Assembly (NCBI GenBank): GCA_903922605.1 | Contig: CAIXUG010000052.1 | Location: forward strand, 62,001 to 126,000 | Source of the DNA: an uncultured Verrucomicrobiota bacterium | Lineage (GTDB): Bacteria > Verrucomicrobiota > Verrucomicrobiia > Limisphaerales > UBA9464 | DNA length: 64,000 nt | Reading direction: 5' to 3' | Part shown: positions 43,480-51,496 of the stretch, one piece after another | Numbering within the stretch: position 1 is the first letter of the stretch | How the letters are laid out: every line of letters starts with the position of its first letter | Made by a program: the position numbers and the translations under genes | Notes under the pieces: generated by a model | The model's database searches: none | What the model saw: the letters and a program-made list of their open reading frames with translations, nothing else | What the model was told of the DNA's origin: nothing

Positions 43480-44556
43480 TTACGGTAGGAAACGTACGGC
43501 ATAGACCGGGGGAAAATTGTGCCCCAGTTCGGTCCACGAATCGCCCCGGTCCGCGGAGAAGAAGACGTTGCCGGTGGTCGAGCCGAAGGCCAGCGCATCC
43601 ACCTGCTGATCAAGCGCATGGCGGAGCACGATGTCGTAGGTGCGTTCCTGCGGCAGCCCGTTCGTGAGCGTCTGCCAGCTTTTCCCGCCGTCGGTCGTGC
43701 GGCAGACGCACAGGGCGCCGCCCACGGCCATGCGCTGTTCGTCGGCCTTCGCCGGCACCACCCAGGCTGTCAGCGGGTCGTGCGGATCGGCGGCGATGGC
43801 AAAGCCGAAGAAAGCCGGTCCGCCGGGCTGCGCGACGTCCTGCCACGAAGCGCCGCCATTGGCGCTGCGGAAGATGCCGCAGTGATTCTGCTGCCACAGC
43901 ACGTCGGGATGCGCCGCGCACGCCGCGACCAGATGCGGATCGTGGCCGACCTCGGTGTTCGGGTCCGGCAGGAATGAGGCGGTCAATCCCCGGTTGCGCG
44001 GCGCCCATGTGGTCCCGTCGTCGGTGGTTTCGAAGACGCCGGCGCAACTGATCCCGACCAGCACCCGTCGCGAGTCGCGCGGATCCACGATCACCGAATG
44101 GATGCCCGGGTGATCACGGCCGCCGCCGAACCAGTTCCCCGGGCGCGACGGATGGTTCCACAGCCCCTCGACGATCTGCCAGGTATCGCCACCGTCGCCG
44201 CTCCGGAAGAGCCCACCGGGCTCCGTGCCGAGATACAGGCGCTGGGGCTGGTCCGTCCCGCCGTGCGCGAAGACCCACAGGTAGCGCAGCGTTGCCGGGA
44301 CGCCGGGCTTGATCTCCGCGCCCTCGGGATACTTCGGCGCGGTCACTTCCTCCCAGGTTGCGCCGCCATCGCGCGAGCGCTGCAGCTTCTGGCCCCAATG
44401 CCCGTGATCCAGCGTCGCCCAGAGCGTGCCGGTACGCGGATCGGCGGCGGCGTAGGCGACCGGCACGCCGGGAAAAACCTCCCGCGTGATGCGGCTTCCG
44501 GTGGCCGTGGGTTCGACAAACAGCAGTCCCTTACGGGTGGCGAGCAGGATGGTCAT
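43480..44556 (-). CDS. Asp-box (BNR) propeller protein, sialidase-like fold
   Basis: 358 residues with no signal peptide. Six Asp-box turns are seen: SRDGGATW, SGDGGDTW, TDDGTTW, SANGGASW, TTDGGKSW and SADRGDSW, giving a six-bladed propeller. The Arg triad and Tyr/Glu pair of true sialidases are not evident, so an enzyme name is not justified. It is cytoplasmic by sequence. The gene lies next to a MoaD/ThiS-family gene on the same strand. As I recall this pairing recurs in other bacteria, which suggests a functional link; that is from memory and unverified. The 158-bp gap between them is filled by heptamer arrays. Confidence 0.85.
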   Translation of the reverse strand: MTILLATRKGLLFVEPTATGSRITREVFPGVPVAYAAADPRTGTLWATLDHGHWGQKLQRSRDGGATWEEVTAPKYPEGAEIKPGVPATLRYLWVFAHGGTDQPQRLYLGTEPGGLFRSGDGGDTWQIVEGLWNHPSRPGNWFGGGRDHPGIHSVIVDPRDSRRVLVGISCAGVFETTDDGTTWAPRNRGLTASFLPDPNTEVGHDPHLVAACAAHPDVLWQQNHCGIFRSANGGASWQDVAQPGGPAFFGFAIAADPHDPLTAWVVPAKADEQRMAVGGALCVCRTTDGGKSWQTLTNGLPQERTYDIVLRHALDQQVDALAFGSTTGNVFFSADRGDSWTELGHNFPPVYAVRFLP

Positions 44557-44565
44557 GGGGGGAAG

Positions 44566-44642
44566 GAGTCAGGATACAGGATACAGGAGTCAGGAGTCAG
44601 GATGAAGCGCGGAGCGGGGAGCGGGGAGCGCGAAGCGGGGCG
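44566..44642. repeat. Heptamer array, 11 units, two unit types
   Basis: Exact period 7 over 77 bp: five GAGTCAG/GATACAG-type units, one GATGAAG, then CGCGGAG, CGGGGAG, CGGGGAG, CGCGAAG, CGGGGCG. The unit sequence changes part way through while the phase is kept. Confidence 0.95.
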
Positions 44643-44679
44643 ACAATGGTGCGCAGGTGGCGGATGGAGTTGTTCGGCA

Positions 44680-44714
44680 ATTCGTCATTCGAAACTCGTC
44701 ATTCGAAATTCGCC
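44680..44714. repeat. Heptamer array (ATTCGAA type, 5 units)
   Basis: ATTCGTC, ATTCGAA, ACTCGTC, ATTCGAA, ATTCGCC at exact period 7, ending immediately before the stop codon of the MoaD/ThiS gene (44715). Confidence 0.95.
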
Positions 44715-44987
44715 TCATCCGCCGGAGAGGGCTTGGAGAATGAACACCTCGTCCTCGGGCACGAGCGGGTCCGACAGCCGCTCCCGGTCCTGCACGGGGC
44801 TGGCGTTCACGAAAATGTTCACATGCTTGCGGAGAGCGCCCTGGTCGTCCGTCACGTAGCCGGCGAGGCCGGGATGCAGCCGGTCCAGCGCCGCGACGGT
44901 CTCCGCCACGGTTGTGCCGGCGATGACCATTTCCTCAAGCTTCGGAAAGAAGCGCCGCAGGTGGGAGGTGAACCGCAGACGAGGCAT
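44715..44987 (-). CDS. MoaD/ThiS-family sulfur-carrier-like protein
   Basis: The start at ATG 44985-44987 (MPRLRFTSHLRRFFPKLEEM) gives 90 residues, the usual size for the beta-grasp fold. The chain has the pattern of MoaD/ThiS: VAGTTVAETVAALDRLHPGL, VNIFVNASPVQDRERLSDPL and VPEDEVFILQALSGG. It ends in Gly-Gly, as needed for thiocarboxylate formation after adenylation. No MoaE, MoeB or ThiG is nearby. It is paired with the Asp-box propeller gene, so it may serve a non-molybdenum, non-thiamine pathway. That is inference. Confidence 0.85.
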   Translation of the reverse strand: MPRLRFTSHLRRFFPKLEEMVIAGTTVAETVAALDRLHPGLAGYVTDDQGALRKHVNIFVNASPVQDRERLSDPLVPEDEVFILQALSGG

Positions 44988-45045
44988 CGGACGAAAGCGA
45001 AGCGCAGCGCGCCACCGGCGGCAAGCCCTGGCTGGTTGTGGAAGC

Positions 45046-46938
45046 CTATCTGCCCTGCACATAGAGGATCGCCCCGGGAACGGCGTACACTTTTTGGCCC
45101 AAAGCCTTCAGATTGCCATCGACGACAAAGACCAGATAGGGGTCCGCCAGTTTCAACTGTGCGATTAGGCGTTCGACGAGTTTCCGGTTGCTGCTCCGCC
45201 GGCGGAGTTTCCACCAGGGAACGGAGAGTCTCACCGCGATGGTGCGATACGGTTTCTGAGGGAAATGCTGCACCTGCTTGCGGGCGACCGCCGCGGAGGC
45301 GATGTCCTTTTCCGTGGCCAGGATACTTTTCAGGATGGCGAGCTGATCCGGCGCAATCTCGGGCGGCAGAAAGGTGTCCTTGACCGTGATCTGGTTGCGC
45401 TCCTGCTGGGCCAATGCGGTGGCCTCGCGAAACTGGTCCACCCGGTGTTCCAGCGGGCGGAGCCGCTCGCGTTGGCCGGTGCGGTTGAAATGCGCGTACA
45501 TCAGTCCGCAGCCGTCCTCGGTCAGCAACGGATCCGCACGCAGGGCGGCCTCGATCAGGTCCACACCCTGCGCATCATCGGCTTTCAGGCGCACCCGTCC
45601 GAGGATGAAGGTGGCCCCGGCGTGCTGAGGTTCCAGCGCCAGCACCTCCTGCAGCACGGGCAGGGCCGCTTCGTCACCGTGCAGGTTCACCAGCTTGAGC
45701 GCCTTCTGCCAGAGCTCCTTCGCGCCGGGCGGCGAATCGGGGGAGGTGCTGGCGGCCAGCTCTTCAGCGAGCTTGCGCGCCTGGGCGTGACGTTCCTGCC
45801 ATTGGGCGCGGATGGCGTTCTGCCATTCCCGACTGAGCTGCCAGGCCACGGTGGGGACCTCGGGGCCGAGGAAATGTTCGGCCGCGCTGGTCCCGAATGG
45901 CGGGGGCGGAGCCGGCGTATCCAGCTCCGCTGCCGGCCGGCCGATGGCCCGCAGTCGGTCCCTGAGGCAGGGATGCGTGTCGGCGTTGCTGGTTTGCTGC
46001 AGGAAGGCCTGGCGCAGCCAGCGTGCGCCGTCGTTCTCAGTGGGGCCGCGTTGCAGAGCCTGCAGCAGCTCCGCCATGACCTCGGCCGGCGGCAACTCGG
46101 AGTCGGTGGCCCGGGTGAAGATGCCGGGCCAGAACTTCTCGCCCAGCAGCGCGGCATCCAGCCGGACGCGGACCAATGCCCGGCCGGTGATTTCCGCACC
46201 CGCGAGACGCACGGAGCACGCATCGGCCACATATTCGTTCGCCCGGGCCAGCACGAAGGTGTGTCCGCTGAACTTCGGCCAGAACCAGTCGAGGAATTTC
46301 GTCAGCACCCAGCTCCAGCGCGTGCGCTGCCGGGCCATCTGCCCGATGACCTGCGCCCAGGTCCGGCGCACCCGGTAAAGCCAGTTGCCGAAGCGCCCAT
46401 GACCACGCGACGAGTGGGCGAACTCGTGCGCCAGCACCGCGCGGAACTCCTCCGGCGACAGGCTGGCCATCAGCGGCAGCCCCAGCACCAGGTAGTTCCG
46501 GTGCCAGCCGAAGATGCCGAGCCGGGGAATCTGCACCACGGCGGCATTGAGGTCGCTGACCATGTGGACGTGGTGAAAGGGCTGGCAGTTGAGCGACCCG
46601 CGCAATTCCTCCAGCAGGGCGAACAGCCGGGGCGCCTGTTCGCGGGTCACGGGCCAGCCGCCGGGCGGCTCGATGCGCACCTGCAGCCCGCGCAGCACGG
46701 CCAGGAAAAGGCGGCCGAAGACGACGAGGCCGATGAGCGCCAGCTTGATGGTCGCCGGGGCCGCGAAGACCATCGCCACCATCAGCAGCGACAGCGCGAG
46801 CGTGCCCAGCAGCACCAGCAGCAGGTAGCCGTAGGCCAGGACGACCAGGCCGACGATGCGCGCGAGATACAGCCGGGGCCGTTCCCGCGAGATTTTTTCG
46901 TAGCGCAGGATCAGCGCGTCAAATTCCTCCCGAGTCAC
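45046..46938 (-). CDS. M48-family membrane metalloprotease
   Basis: 630 residues. Two membrane helices lie near the N-terminus (about 27-48 and 51-83), followed by an M48 (HtpX/Ste24-like) domain with HEFAH at 171-175 as the zinc motif and the third ligand in ARANEYVADACSV. An alpha-helical TPR-like C-terminal region (about 380-560; VLQEVLALEPQHAGATFILGRVRLKADDAQGVDLIEAAL) is unusual for HtpX and resembles BepA-type architecture, though the N-terminal helices differ. A role in membrane protein quality control is likely. It ends 58 bp upstream of the MoaD/ThiS start, on the same strand. Confidence 0.88.
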   Translation of the reverse strand: MTREEFDALILRYEKISRERPRLYLARIVGLVVLAYGYLLLVLLGTLALSLLMVAMVFAAPATIKLALIGLVVFGRLFLAVLRGLQVRIEPPGGWPVTREQAPRLFALLEELRGSLNCQPFHHVHMVSDLNAAVVQIPRLGIFGWHRNYLVLGLPLMASLSPEEFRAVLAHEFAHSSRGHGRFGNWLYRVRRTWAQVIGQMARQRTRWSWVLTKFLDWFWPKFSGHTFVLARANEYVADACSVRLAGAEITGRALVRVRLDAALLGEKFWPGIFTRATDSELPPAEVMAELLQALQRGPTENDGARWLRQAFLQQTSNADTHPCLRDRLRAIGRPAAELDTPAPPPPFGTSAAEHFLGPEVPTVAWQLSREWQNAIRAQWQERHAQARKLAEELAASTSPDSPPGAKELWQKALKLVNLHGDEAALPVLQEVLALEPQHAGATFILGRVRLKADDAQGVDLIEAALRADPLLTEDGCGLMYAHFNRTGQRERLRPLEHRVDQFREATALAQQERNQITVKDTFLPPEIAPDQLAILKSILATEKDIASAAVARKQVQHFPQKPYRTIAVRLSVPWWKLRRRSSNRKLVERLIAQLKLADPYLVFVVDGNLKALGQKVYAVPGAILYVQGR

Positions 46939-47015
46939 GCGGGCAATGTTTTGCCGGGCGAGTGGCGGGCGGCAACCGCATTTGAATATGCTTCGCGCAC
47001 GGAATCGGTGCCTTG

Positions 47016-49109
47016 CTAGGCTCGGACGAATTCCGCGTGCAACTGGGCGTAGGTGCCGCCGAGGGCGAGGAGTTCGGTGTGGGTGCCGCGCTCGACGATG
47101 CGGCCGTGGTCGAGAACGAGGATCAGATTGGCGTGGCGCACAGTGCTGAGGCGGTGCGCGATCACAAAGCTCGTGCGGCGCGCGAAAAGCTCCTCCAGCG
47201 CGTGCTGGATCAGCCGCTCCGTCTGCGGGTCCACCGCGCTGGTGGCCTCGTCGAAGATGAGGATGCGCGGCTCCGCCACCATCGCCCGCGTGATGGTGAT
47301 GAGCTGCCGCTCGCCCGCGCTCAGGTTCCCGCCGCGCTCGCCGACCTTGGTGTGATACCCGTCGGGCAGCCGCGCGATGACGTCATGCGTGCCGAGTTTC
47401 GTGGCGGCGGCGATCACTTCGGCTTCGGTGGCGTCGGGCCGGCCAAAGCGCAGGTTGTCCAGCACGGTGCCGGTGAAGAGGAAGTTCTCCTGCGTGACGA
47501 TGCCGAGCTGGCGATGCAGGGATTCGAGGGTGTGCCGGGAGATGTCGAGGCCGTCGGGCGCGGAGGCGGCGTCGGAGAGTGAGCCAGTAGGCCAGTGGGT
47601 CAGTGGGTCAGAGGAAGAGGCAACAGAAGGACGGTCTTCCCTCTGGCTTTCTGGCTCACTGGCTGACTGGCTGACTTGGGAGGGAAATGGAGCCTCCTCA
47701 CGTCGGCTGCTACCAGAGTCGAGGAGGATGCGCCCGCGCTGCGGTTCGTAAAGGCGGGCGAGCAGGCTGATGATGCTGGTCTTGCCGGAGCCTGTGTGGC
47801 CGACGAGCGCGACGGTCTCGCCGGCGCGCACGGTGAAGCGGATGTCGCGCAGGACCCATTGGTCGGCGGGTGTGGTGTCGTAGAGGAAGGAGACGTCGTC
47901 GAAGGTCACGTCGCCGTGGAGCGATGGCAGCGCCTTGGCTTCGGCGCGGTCGCGGACCTGCGGTTCGGTGTCGAGGAGGGCGAAGATGCGTTCGGCGCTC
48001 GCAGCGGCGGAGAGCATCGCATTGTACAGGTCGCCCATTGTCTGGATCGGCCCGAAGAACATGCCGAGGTAGAGCACAAAGGCCGCGAGCGCGCCGACCG
48101 TGAGCGCCCCGTGCTGCACGCGCCAGCCGCCGTAGCCCAGCAGCACCGCCGTCGAGATGCCCGCGAGAAAGCCGACGAACGGCATGTAGGTGTGGAACAC
48201 CCGCGACGAGGCGACCCAGCGTGCCGTGAAATCGTCGTGCAACGCCTGAAAGCGGTTCAGGTTCTCCGTCTCCCGGCCGAAGGCCTGGACGACCCGCATG
48301 CCCGAGATGTTCTCGGCCATCGAGGCGGTGAGACGCGACATCGTGCCGCGCAACTGGCGGTAGGCTTCGCGGCCCTTCACATGAAACCATTTCGTGGCCC
48401 AGGCGAGCGGTACCAGCACGGCGCAAACGGCGAGGCACAGCCGCCAGTCATAGTGCAGCAGCAGCGCGACGACGCCCACGAGCGTCACGAGGCTGGAGAG
48501 CGCCTGCGTCGCGCCCCAGGTGAGGACGCGATCGAGGGCGTCCACGTCGCTGTCGGCCCGGGCGATGATGCGGCCCTGATGGGTGCGGTCGAAGTAGTTC
48601 AGCGAGAGCCGCTGGATATGCTCGAAGACGGCCAACCGCAGATCATTCATCGCGCCCTGGCCGATCGTGATGGCCGCGCGCACCTGGATGACCGACAGCG
48701 CCCAGCCGACCAGGAGGTTGGCGAGGTAGAGGGCGCTCACGATGAGGATGCCCTGTGAGGGGGAAAGTGAGTCAGTGGGAGGGGGGGAGAGTGAGCCAGT
48801 AAGCGAGTGAGCCAGTGAGTCAGACGAAGCAACCGAACTACGGTCTTCGCTCTGGCTTACTGGCTCACTCGCTGACTGGCTTACTTTGCTGCTAATGGCA
48901 AACGCAGGCGTCAGGTACTCGTCGATGCCGTACTGGATGAGCTTTGGTCCCAGCAGGGTTGAGGCGGTGGCCAGGACCGTAAGGATGAGGTTCCAGATGA
49001 AGGCGCGGCGGTACGGCCGGGTGTACGAAAATAGCCGGCGCACGAGCGAGCCGCGCATTTTCGTCTGCGCGAATTCCTCGTCGAGGGCAATGTCGTCGTG
49101 GGTGGCCAT
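47016..49109 (-). CDS. ABC exporter half-transporter (TMD-NBD) carrying two repeat-derived insertions
   Basis: 697 residues. Six-helix exporter domain then an ATPase domain. Walker A GHTGSGKT (437-444), Q-loop at Q540, signature LSAGERQ, Walker B ILIFDEATSA and the switch HRLS are intact. Two stretches are foreign to the fold: residues about 74-119 (between membrane helices 1 and 2) and about 465-517 (between Walker A and the Q-loop, after RILLD). Both encode nearly the same peptide (VSQSASEPxSQxEDRxSVASS, then TGSLS) and come from the same DNA repeat, in the same frame. The gene forms a pair with the next gene, probably a heterodimeric exporter of the MsbA/LmrA type. Substrate unknown. Confidence 0.93.
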   Translation of the reverse strand: MATHDDIALDEEFAQTKMRGSLVRRLFSYTRPYRRAFIWNLILTVLATASTLLGPKLIQYGIDEYLTPAFAISSKVSQSASEPVSQSEDRSSVASSDSLAHSLTGSLSPPPTDSLSPSQGILIVSALYLANLLVGWALSVIQVRAAITIGQGAMNDLRLAVFEHIQRLSLNYFDRTHQGRIIARADSDVDALDRVLTWGATQALSSLVTLVGVVALLLHYDWRLCLAVCAVLVPLAWATKWFHVKGREAYRQLRGTMSRLTASMAENISGMRVVQAFGRETENLNRFQALHDDFTARWVASSRVFHTYMPFVGFLAGISTAVLLGYGGWRVQHGALTVGALAAFVLYLGMFFGPIQTMGDLYNAMLSAAASAERIFALLDTEPQVRDRAEAKALPSLHGDVTFDDVSFLYDTTPADQWVLRDIRFTVRAGETVALVGHTGSGKTSIISLLARLYEPQRGRILLDSGSSRREEAPFPSQVSQSASEPESQREDRPSVASSSDPLTHWPTGSLSDAASAPDGLDISRHTLESLHRQLGIVTQENFLFTGTVLDNLRFGRPDATEAEVIAAATKLGTHDVIARLPDGYHTKVGERGGNLSAGERQLITITRAMVAEPRILIFDEATSAVDPQTERLIQHALEELFARRTSFVIAHRLSTVRHANLILVLDHGRIVERGTHTELLALGGTYAQLHAEFVRA
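47559..47717 (-). repeat. Octamer-armed hairpin element, copy A (inside ABC exporter gene)
   Basis: On the coding strand: five GT(C/G)AGCCA-type octamers, a GAAGACCGT...CTTCC hairpin core with bulged G, then inverted octamers (CCACTGAC/GGCTCACT types). The coding region is enlarged in frame by about 53 codons. The core and arms match copy B. Confidence 0.9.
48753..48890 (-). repeat. Octamer-armed hairpin element, copy B (inside ABC exporter gene)
   Basis: Same layout as copy A: GTGAGCCA/GTAAGCCA octamers, core CGAAGACCGTAGTTCGG, then inverted TCACTGGC octamers. Stem bases differ from copy A at paired positions (G-C versus C-G), keeping the hairpin. Adds about 46 codons in frame. Confidence 0.9.
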
Positions 49110-49117
49110 CGGAATTT

Positions 49118-49147
49118 AACCGCTGATCTGCACTGATCTGCACTGAT
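49118..49147. repeat. 10-base-unit repeat, AACCGCTGATCTGCACTGAT family
   Basis: CTGATCTGCA repeats at period 10. The sequence matches the minus strand of 6181-6210. It sits just upstream of the start of the ABC gene. Confidence 0.8.
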
Positions 49148-49178
49148 ATAAAAAGGGAGAAGAGCAACGCACGCACGC

Positions 49179-49308
49179 GGTAGGGACGGTGCGCTGCGCC
49201 GTCCCTGCCCTGAAAAGGCTGGCAGAAGCCTGCGGATGCCGCAGGCCTTCGTTCCGTCGCCTGACGCTGCGCTCGGCGACGGGGAGGGCGCGGCGCGCCA
49301 TCCCTACC
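49179..49308. repeat. 130-bp palindromic element
   Basis: Ends are inverted copies (GGTAGGGACGGTGCGCTGCG... and ...CGCGGCGCGCCATCCCTACC). Two internal hairpins (GCCTGCGG-ATG-CCGCAGGC and CCGTCGCC...GGCGACGG) fill the middle. It lies in the spacer between the two ABC genes; MITE- or REP-like, no coding content. Confidence 0.8.
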
Positions 49309-49330
49309 GGCGGTTGGGGGCGATCCGGGT

Positions 49331-51184
49331 TCATGGGCGGACCTCCTCTTCAGTGAGCTGGGTGGCGAACAATTCCCGATAGACGCCGTTTTGCGCGAGC
49401 AGTTCGGCGTGGGTGCCGCGCTCAACGAGGCGGCCTTCCTTGAGCACGAGGATCAGGGCGGCATGGCGGACGGTCGCGACGCGTTGGGCGACAATGAGCG
49501 TGGTGCGGCCCTGGCACAGTTCGGCGGTGGCCTCGCGGATCTCGCGCTCCGTCTTCGGGTCGATGGCGCTGGTGGCGTCGTCGAGCAGGATGACGCGCGG
49601 GTCGGTCAGCAAGGCCCGGGCGATGGCGAGGCGCTGCCGCTGGCCGCCGCTAAGCGAGATGCCGCGCTCGCCGATGATCGTGTCGTAGCCCTGCGCCAGC
49701 TCGCCGATGAAGTCATGCGCCCGCGCCGCCTTCGCCACCCGGATGATGTCCTCGCGCGCCGCGTCGGGCCGGCAAAAGGCGATGTTGTCGGCGATGGACG
49801 CGCTGAAAAGAAACGTCTCCTGGAAGACAATGCCGATGCGGCGGCGCAGCGCGAGCAGGTCGAGTTCGCGGACGTCCACGCCCTCCACGAGCACGCGCCC
49901 GGCGGTCGGATCGTAAAAGCGCGGGATGAGCGCCAGCAGCGTGGATTTGCCCGCACCCGTCGGCCCAACCAGCGCGACCGTCTGGCCGGGTACCAGGTCG
50001 AACGACACGTCATCAAGGGCCATCCGGCGGGCCGTTTTTGGCGCATCGGGCGGCTTCGGCGGCTCAGCGGCGTCATTTTCGACTAGCAAAGACGGTGTGT
50101 TCGGATACGTGAACGAGACGTGCTCAAAGCAGACGGTCGTCGCGGCGGTGCCCTCCGTGGGCCACGGACGCGTGCCGCCCCGCAGGGTGACCGGTGAGTT
50201 CAGGATTTCGTGGACCCGCTGGGCCGCCGAGCTGGCGTTCTGGATGATGTTTGTGACTTGCCCGATGACGCCGATACGTCCGCCGAGCGCGAGCAGGTAG
50301 AAGACCGCCTTCGCCAGATCGCCCAACGGCATATCGCCCGCGATGACCTGCCGCCCTCCGACCCAGAGCACGAGGGGCACGCCGAGGCCGAAGAGGAACT
50401 GGGCAAACGGCACGCGCGCGGCCCAGTAGTTCACCGTGCTGAACATCTCGGCGAGGAAGGCGTCGCGCTTGCTCCGGAACTTGGCGATCTCGGCCGATTC
50501 GCGGGCAAAGGCCTTCACCACGCGCACGCCGGCGATGTTCTCCTGGATGACCGTGCTCATCGCGCTGTGCTGCTCGTGGACCTTGCGCCAGCGCGGTTGC
50601 AGCCGGGCGGCAAAGAAGGCCATCGCCCCGACCGTCGGCACCATGGCGGCGACGGCGAGCCAGCCGAGCGTGGCGCTGAGCGCGAAGATGTAGGCCAGCG
50701 TGCCGAGCAGCCCGACGGTCACGTCCACGCTGAAGAGCAGGCAGACGAACATGAAATCCTGCAGCCGGAAGACGTCGGTGCTCGCGCGGGAGATCAGCTC
50801 GCCGGTGCGGGCGTTGTCGTGCCACGAAAAGGTCTGGCGCTGGAGCGCGTCATAAACGGCGGCACGGATGTCGCCGAGGGTCTGCTGGGCTGTGGTGTTC
50901 CGCAGCGGACCGAGGAACAGCCCGATGACCGCGCGCAAGGTCACGAGCCCGGCGAAAGCCGCCACCAGATGGAAAAGCGAAAAGGAATCGGCGGCACCTT
51001 TGCCCCGGCCGAGGTGGGTGATGGCGTTGCCCAGGAACTGCGGCAGCGAGAGCTCGATGCCGATATTGACCAGCAGCAGGCCCACCGAACCGGCGACCAT
51101 CCATGGCCGGCGACGGAGGAACTTCACCACACCCCACAACGCGCGCAGCGCGCCGGGAGCGGCGCTGGGGGCGGCGTCACTCAT
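49331..51184 (-). CDS. ABC exporter half-transporter (TMD-NBD), partner
   Basis: The start was placed at ATG 51182-51184 (MSDAAPSAAPGALRALWGVV), giving 617 residues; upstream codons are repeat sequence. The exporter domain has the first helix at about 23-45 and an intracellular-loop block DNARTGELISRASTDVFRLQDF. The ATPase domain has Walker A GPTGAGKST, signature LSGGQRQRLAIARALL, Walker B VILLDDATSA and the H-loop QRVATVRH, where the usual His switch is less clear (I read AQRVAT rather than xHR). The two ABC genes are 221 bp apart, with repeats between them, and probably encode a heterodimer. Confidence 0.93.
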   Translation of the reverse strand: MSDAAPSAAPGALRALWGVVKFLRRRPWMVAGSVGLLLVNIGIELSLPQFLGNAITHLGRGKGAADSFSLFHLVAAFAGLVTLRAVIGLFLGPLRNTTAQQTLGDIRAAVYDALQRQTFSWHDNARTGELISRASTDVFRLQDFMFVCLLFSVDVTVGLLGTLAYIFALSATLGWLAVAAMVPTVGAMAFFAARLQPRWRKVHEQHSAMSTVIQENIAGVRVVKAFARESAEIAKFRSKRDAFLAEMFSTVNYWAARVPFAQFLFGLGVPLVLWVGGRQVIAGDMPLGDLAKAVFYLLALGGRIGVIGQVTNIIQNASSAAQRVHEILNSPVTLRGGTRPWPTEGTAATTVCFEHVSFTYPNTPSLLVENDAAEPPKPPDAPKTARRMALDDVSFDLVPGQTVALVGPTGAGKSTLLALIPRFYDPTAGRVLVEGVDVRELDLLALRRRIGIVFQETFLFSASIADNIAFCRPDAAREDIIRVAKAARAHDFIGELAQGYDTIIGERGISLSGGQRQRLAIARALLTDPRVILLDDATSAIDPKTEREIREATAELCQGRTTLIVAQRVATVRHAALILVLKEGRLVERGTHAELLAQNGVYRELFATQLTEEEVRP

Positions 51185-51312
51185 GGGCGGGCGCGGAGGC
51201 GGAACCGTCGGATTCGCCGGGTGCTGGAAATGCCGGAGGCATCGGGGCGCGGAGCGTGGCAGCTGGCAGCCCCGTGGCAAGAGCTCGTGGGGTGCAGGGG
51301 ACGAGGAACCAT

Positions 51313-51340
51313 TTTTCGGTTTTCGGTTTTCGGTTTTCAG
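51313..51340. repeat. Heptamer array (TTTTCGG type, 4 units)
   Basis: TTTTCGG three times then TTTTCAG at period 7; the inverse of the CCGAAAA units at 21130-21157. It lies in the 312-bp divergent spacer between the ABC exporter and eutB, where I see no gene. Confidence 0.9.
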
Positions 51341-51392
51341 TGAAAATGCGGACTTGGGTGGTTTCATATCTACAACTGCCTGGAGCGCGCTT

Positions 51393-51434
51393 GCCACTCG
51401 CCACTCGTAACTCGCCACTCGTAACTCGTAACTC
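51393..51434. repeat. Heptamer array (GTAACTC/GCCACTC, 6 units)
   Basis: GCCACTC, GCCACTC, GTAACTC, GCCACTC, GTAACTC, GTAACTC at exact period 7, in the same divergent spacer upstream of eutB. Confidence 0.95.
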
Positions 51435-51496
51435 CCCCCACTCCCCGGTCCGGGGGCATTGCCAGCGGCGGCCGGGATTGCGAACCTGTGCCTGCC

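Noticed and set aside
43480-44556. True sialidase
   Set aside because: Asp-boxes are present but the catalytic Arg triad and Tyr/Glu pair are not evident.
44566-44714. Possible CRISPR array
   Set aside because: Units are seven bases with no spacers, and no cas gene is nearby.
45265-47019. 584-residue plus-strand frame over the M48 protease
   Set aside because: Antisense shadow of a gene with an intact HEFAH motif.
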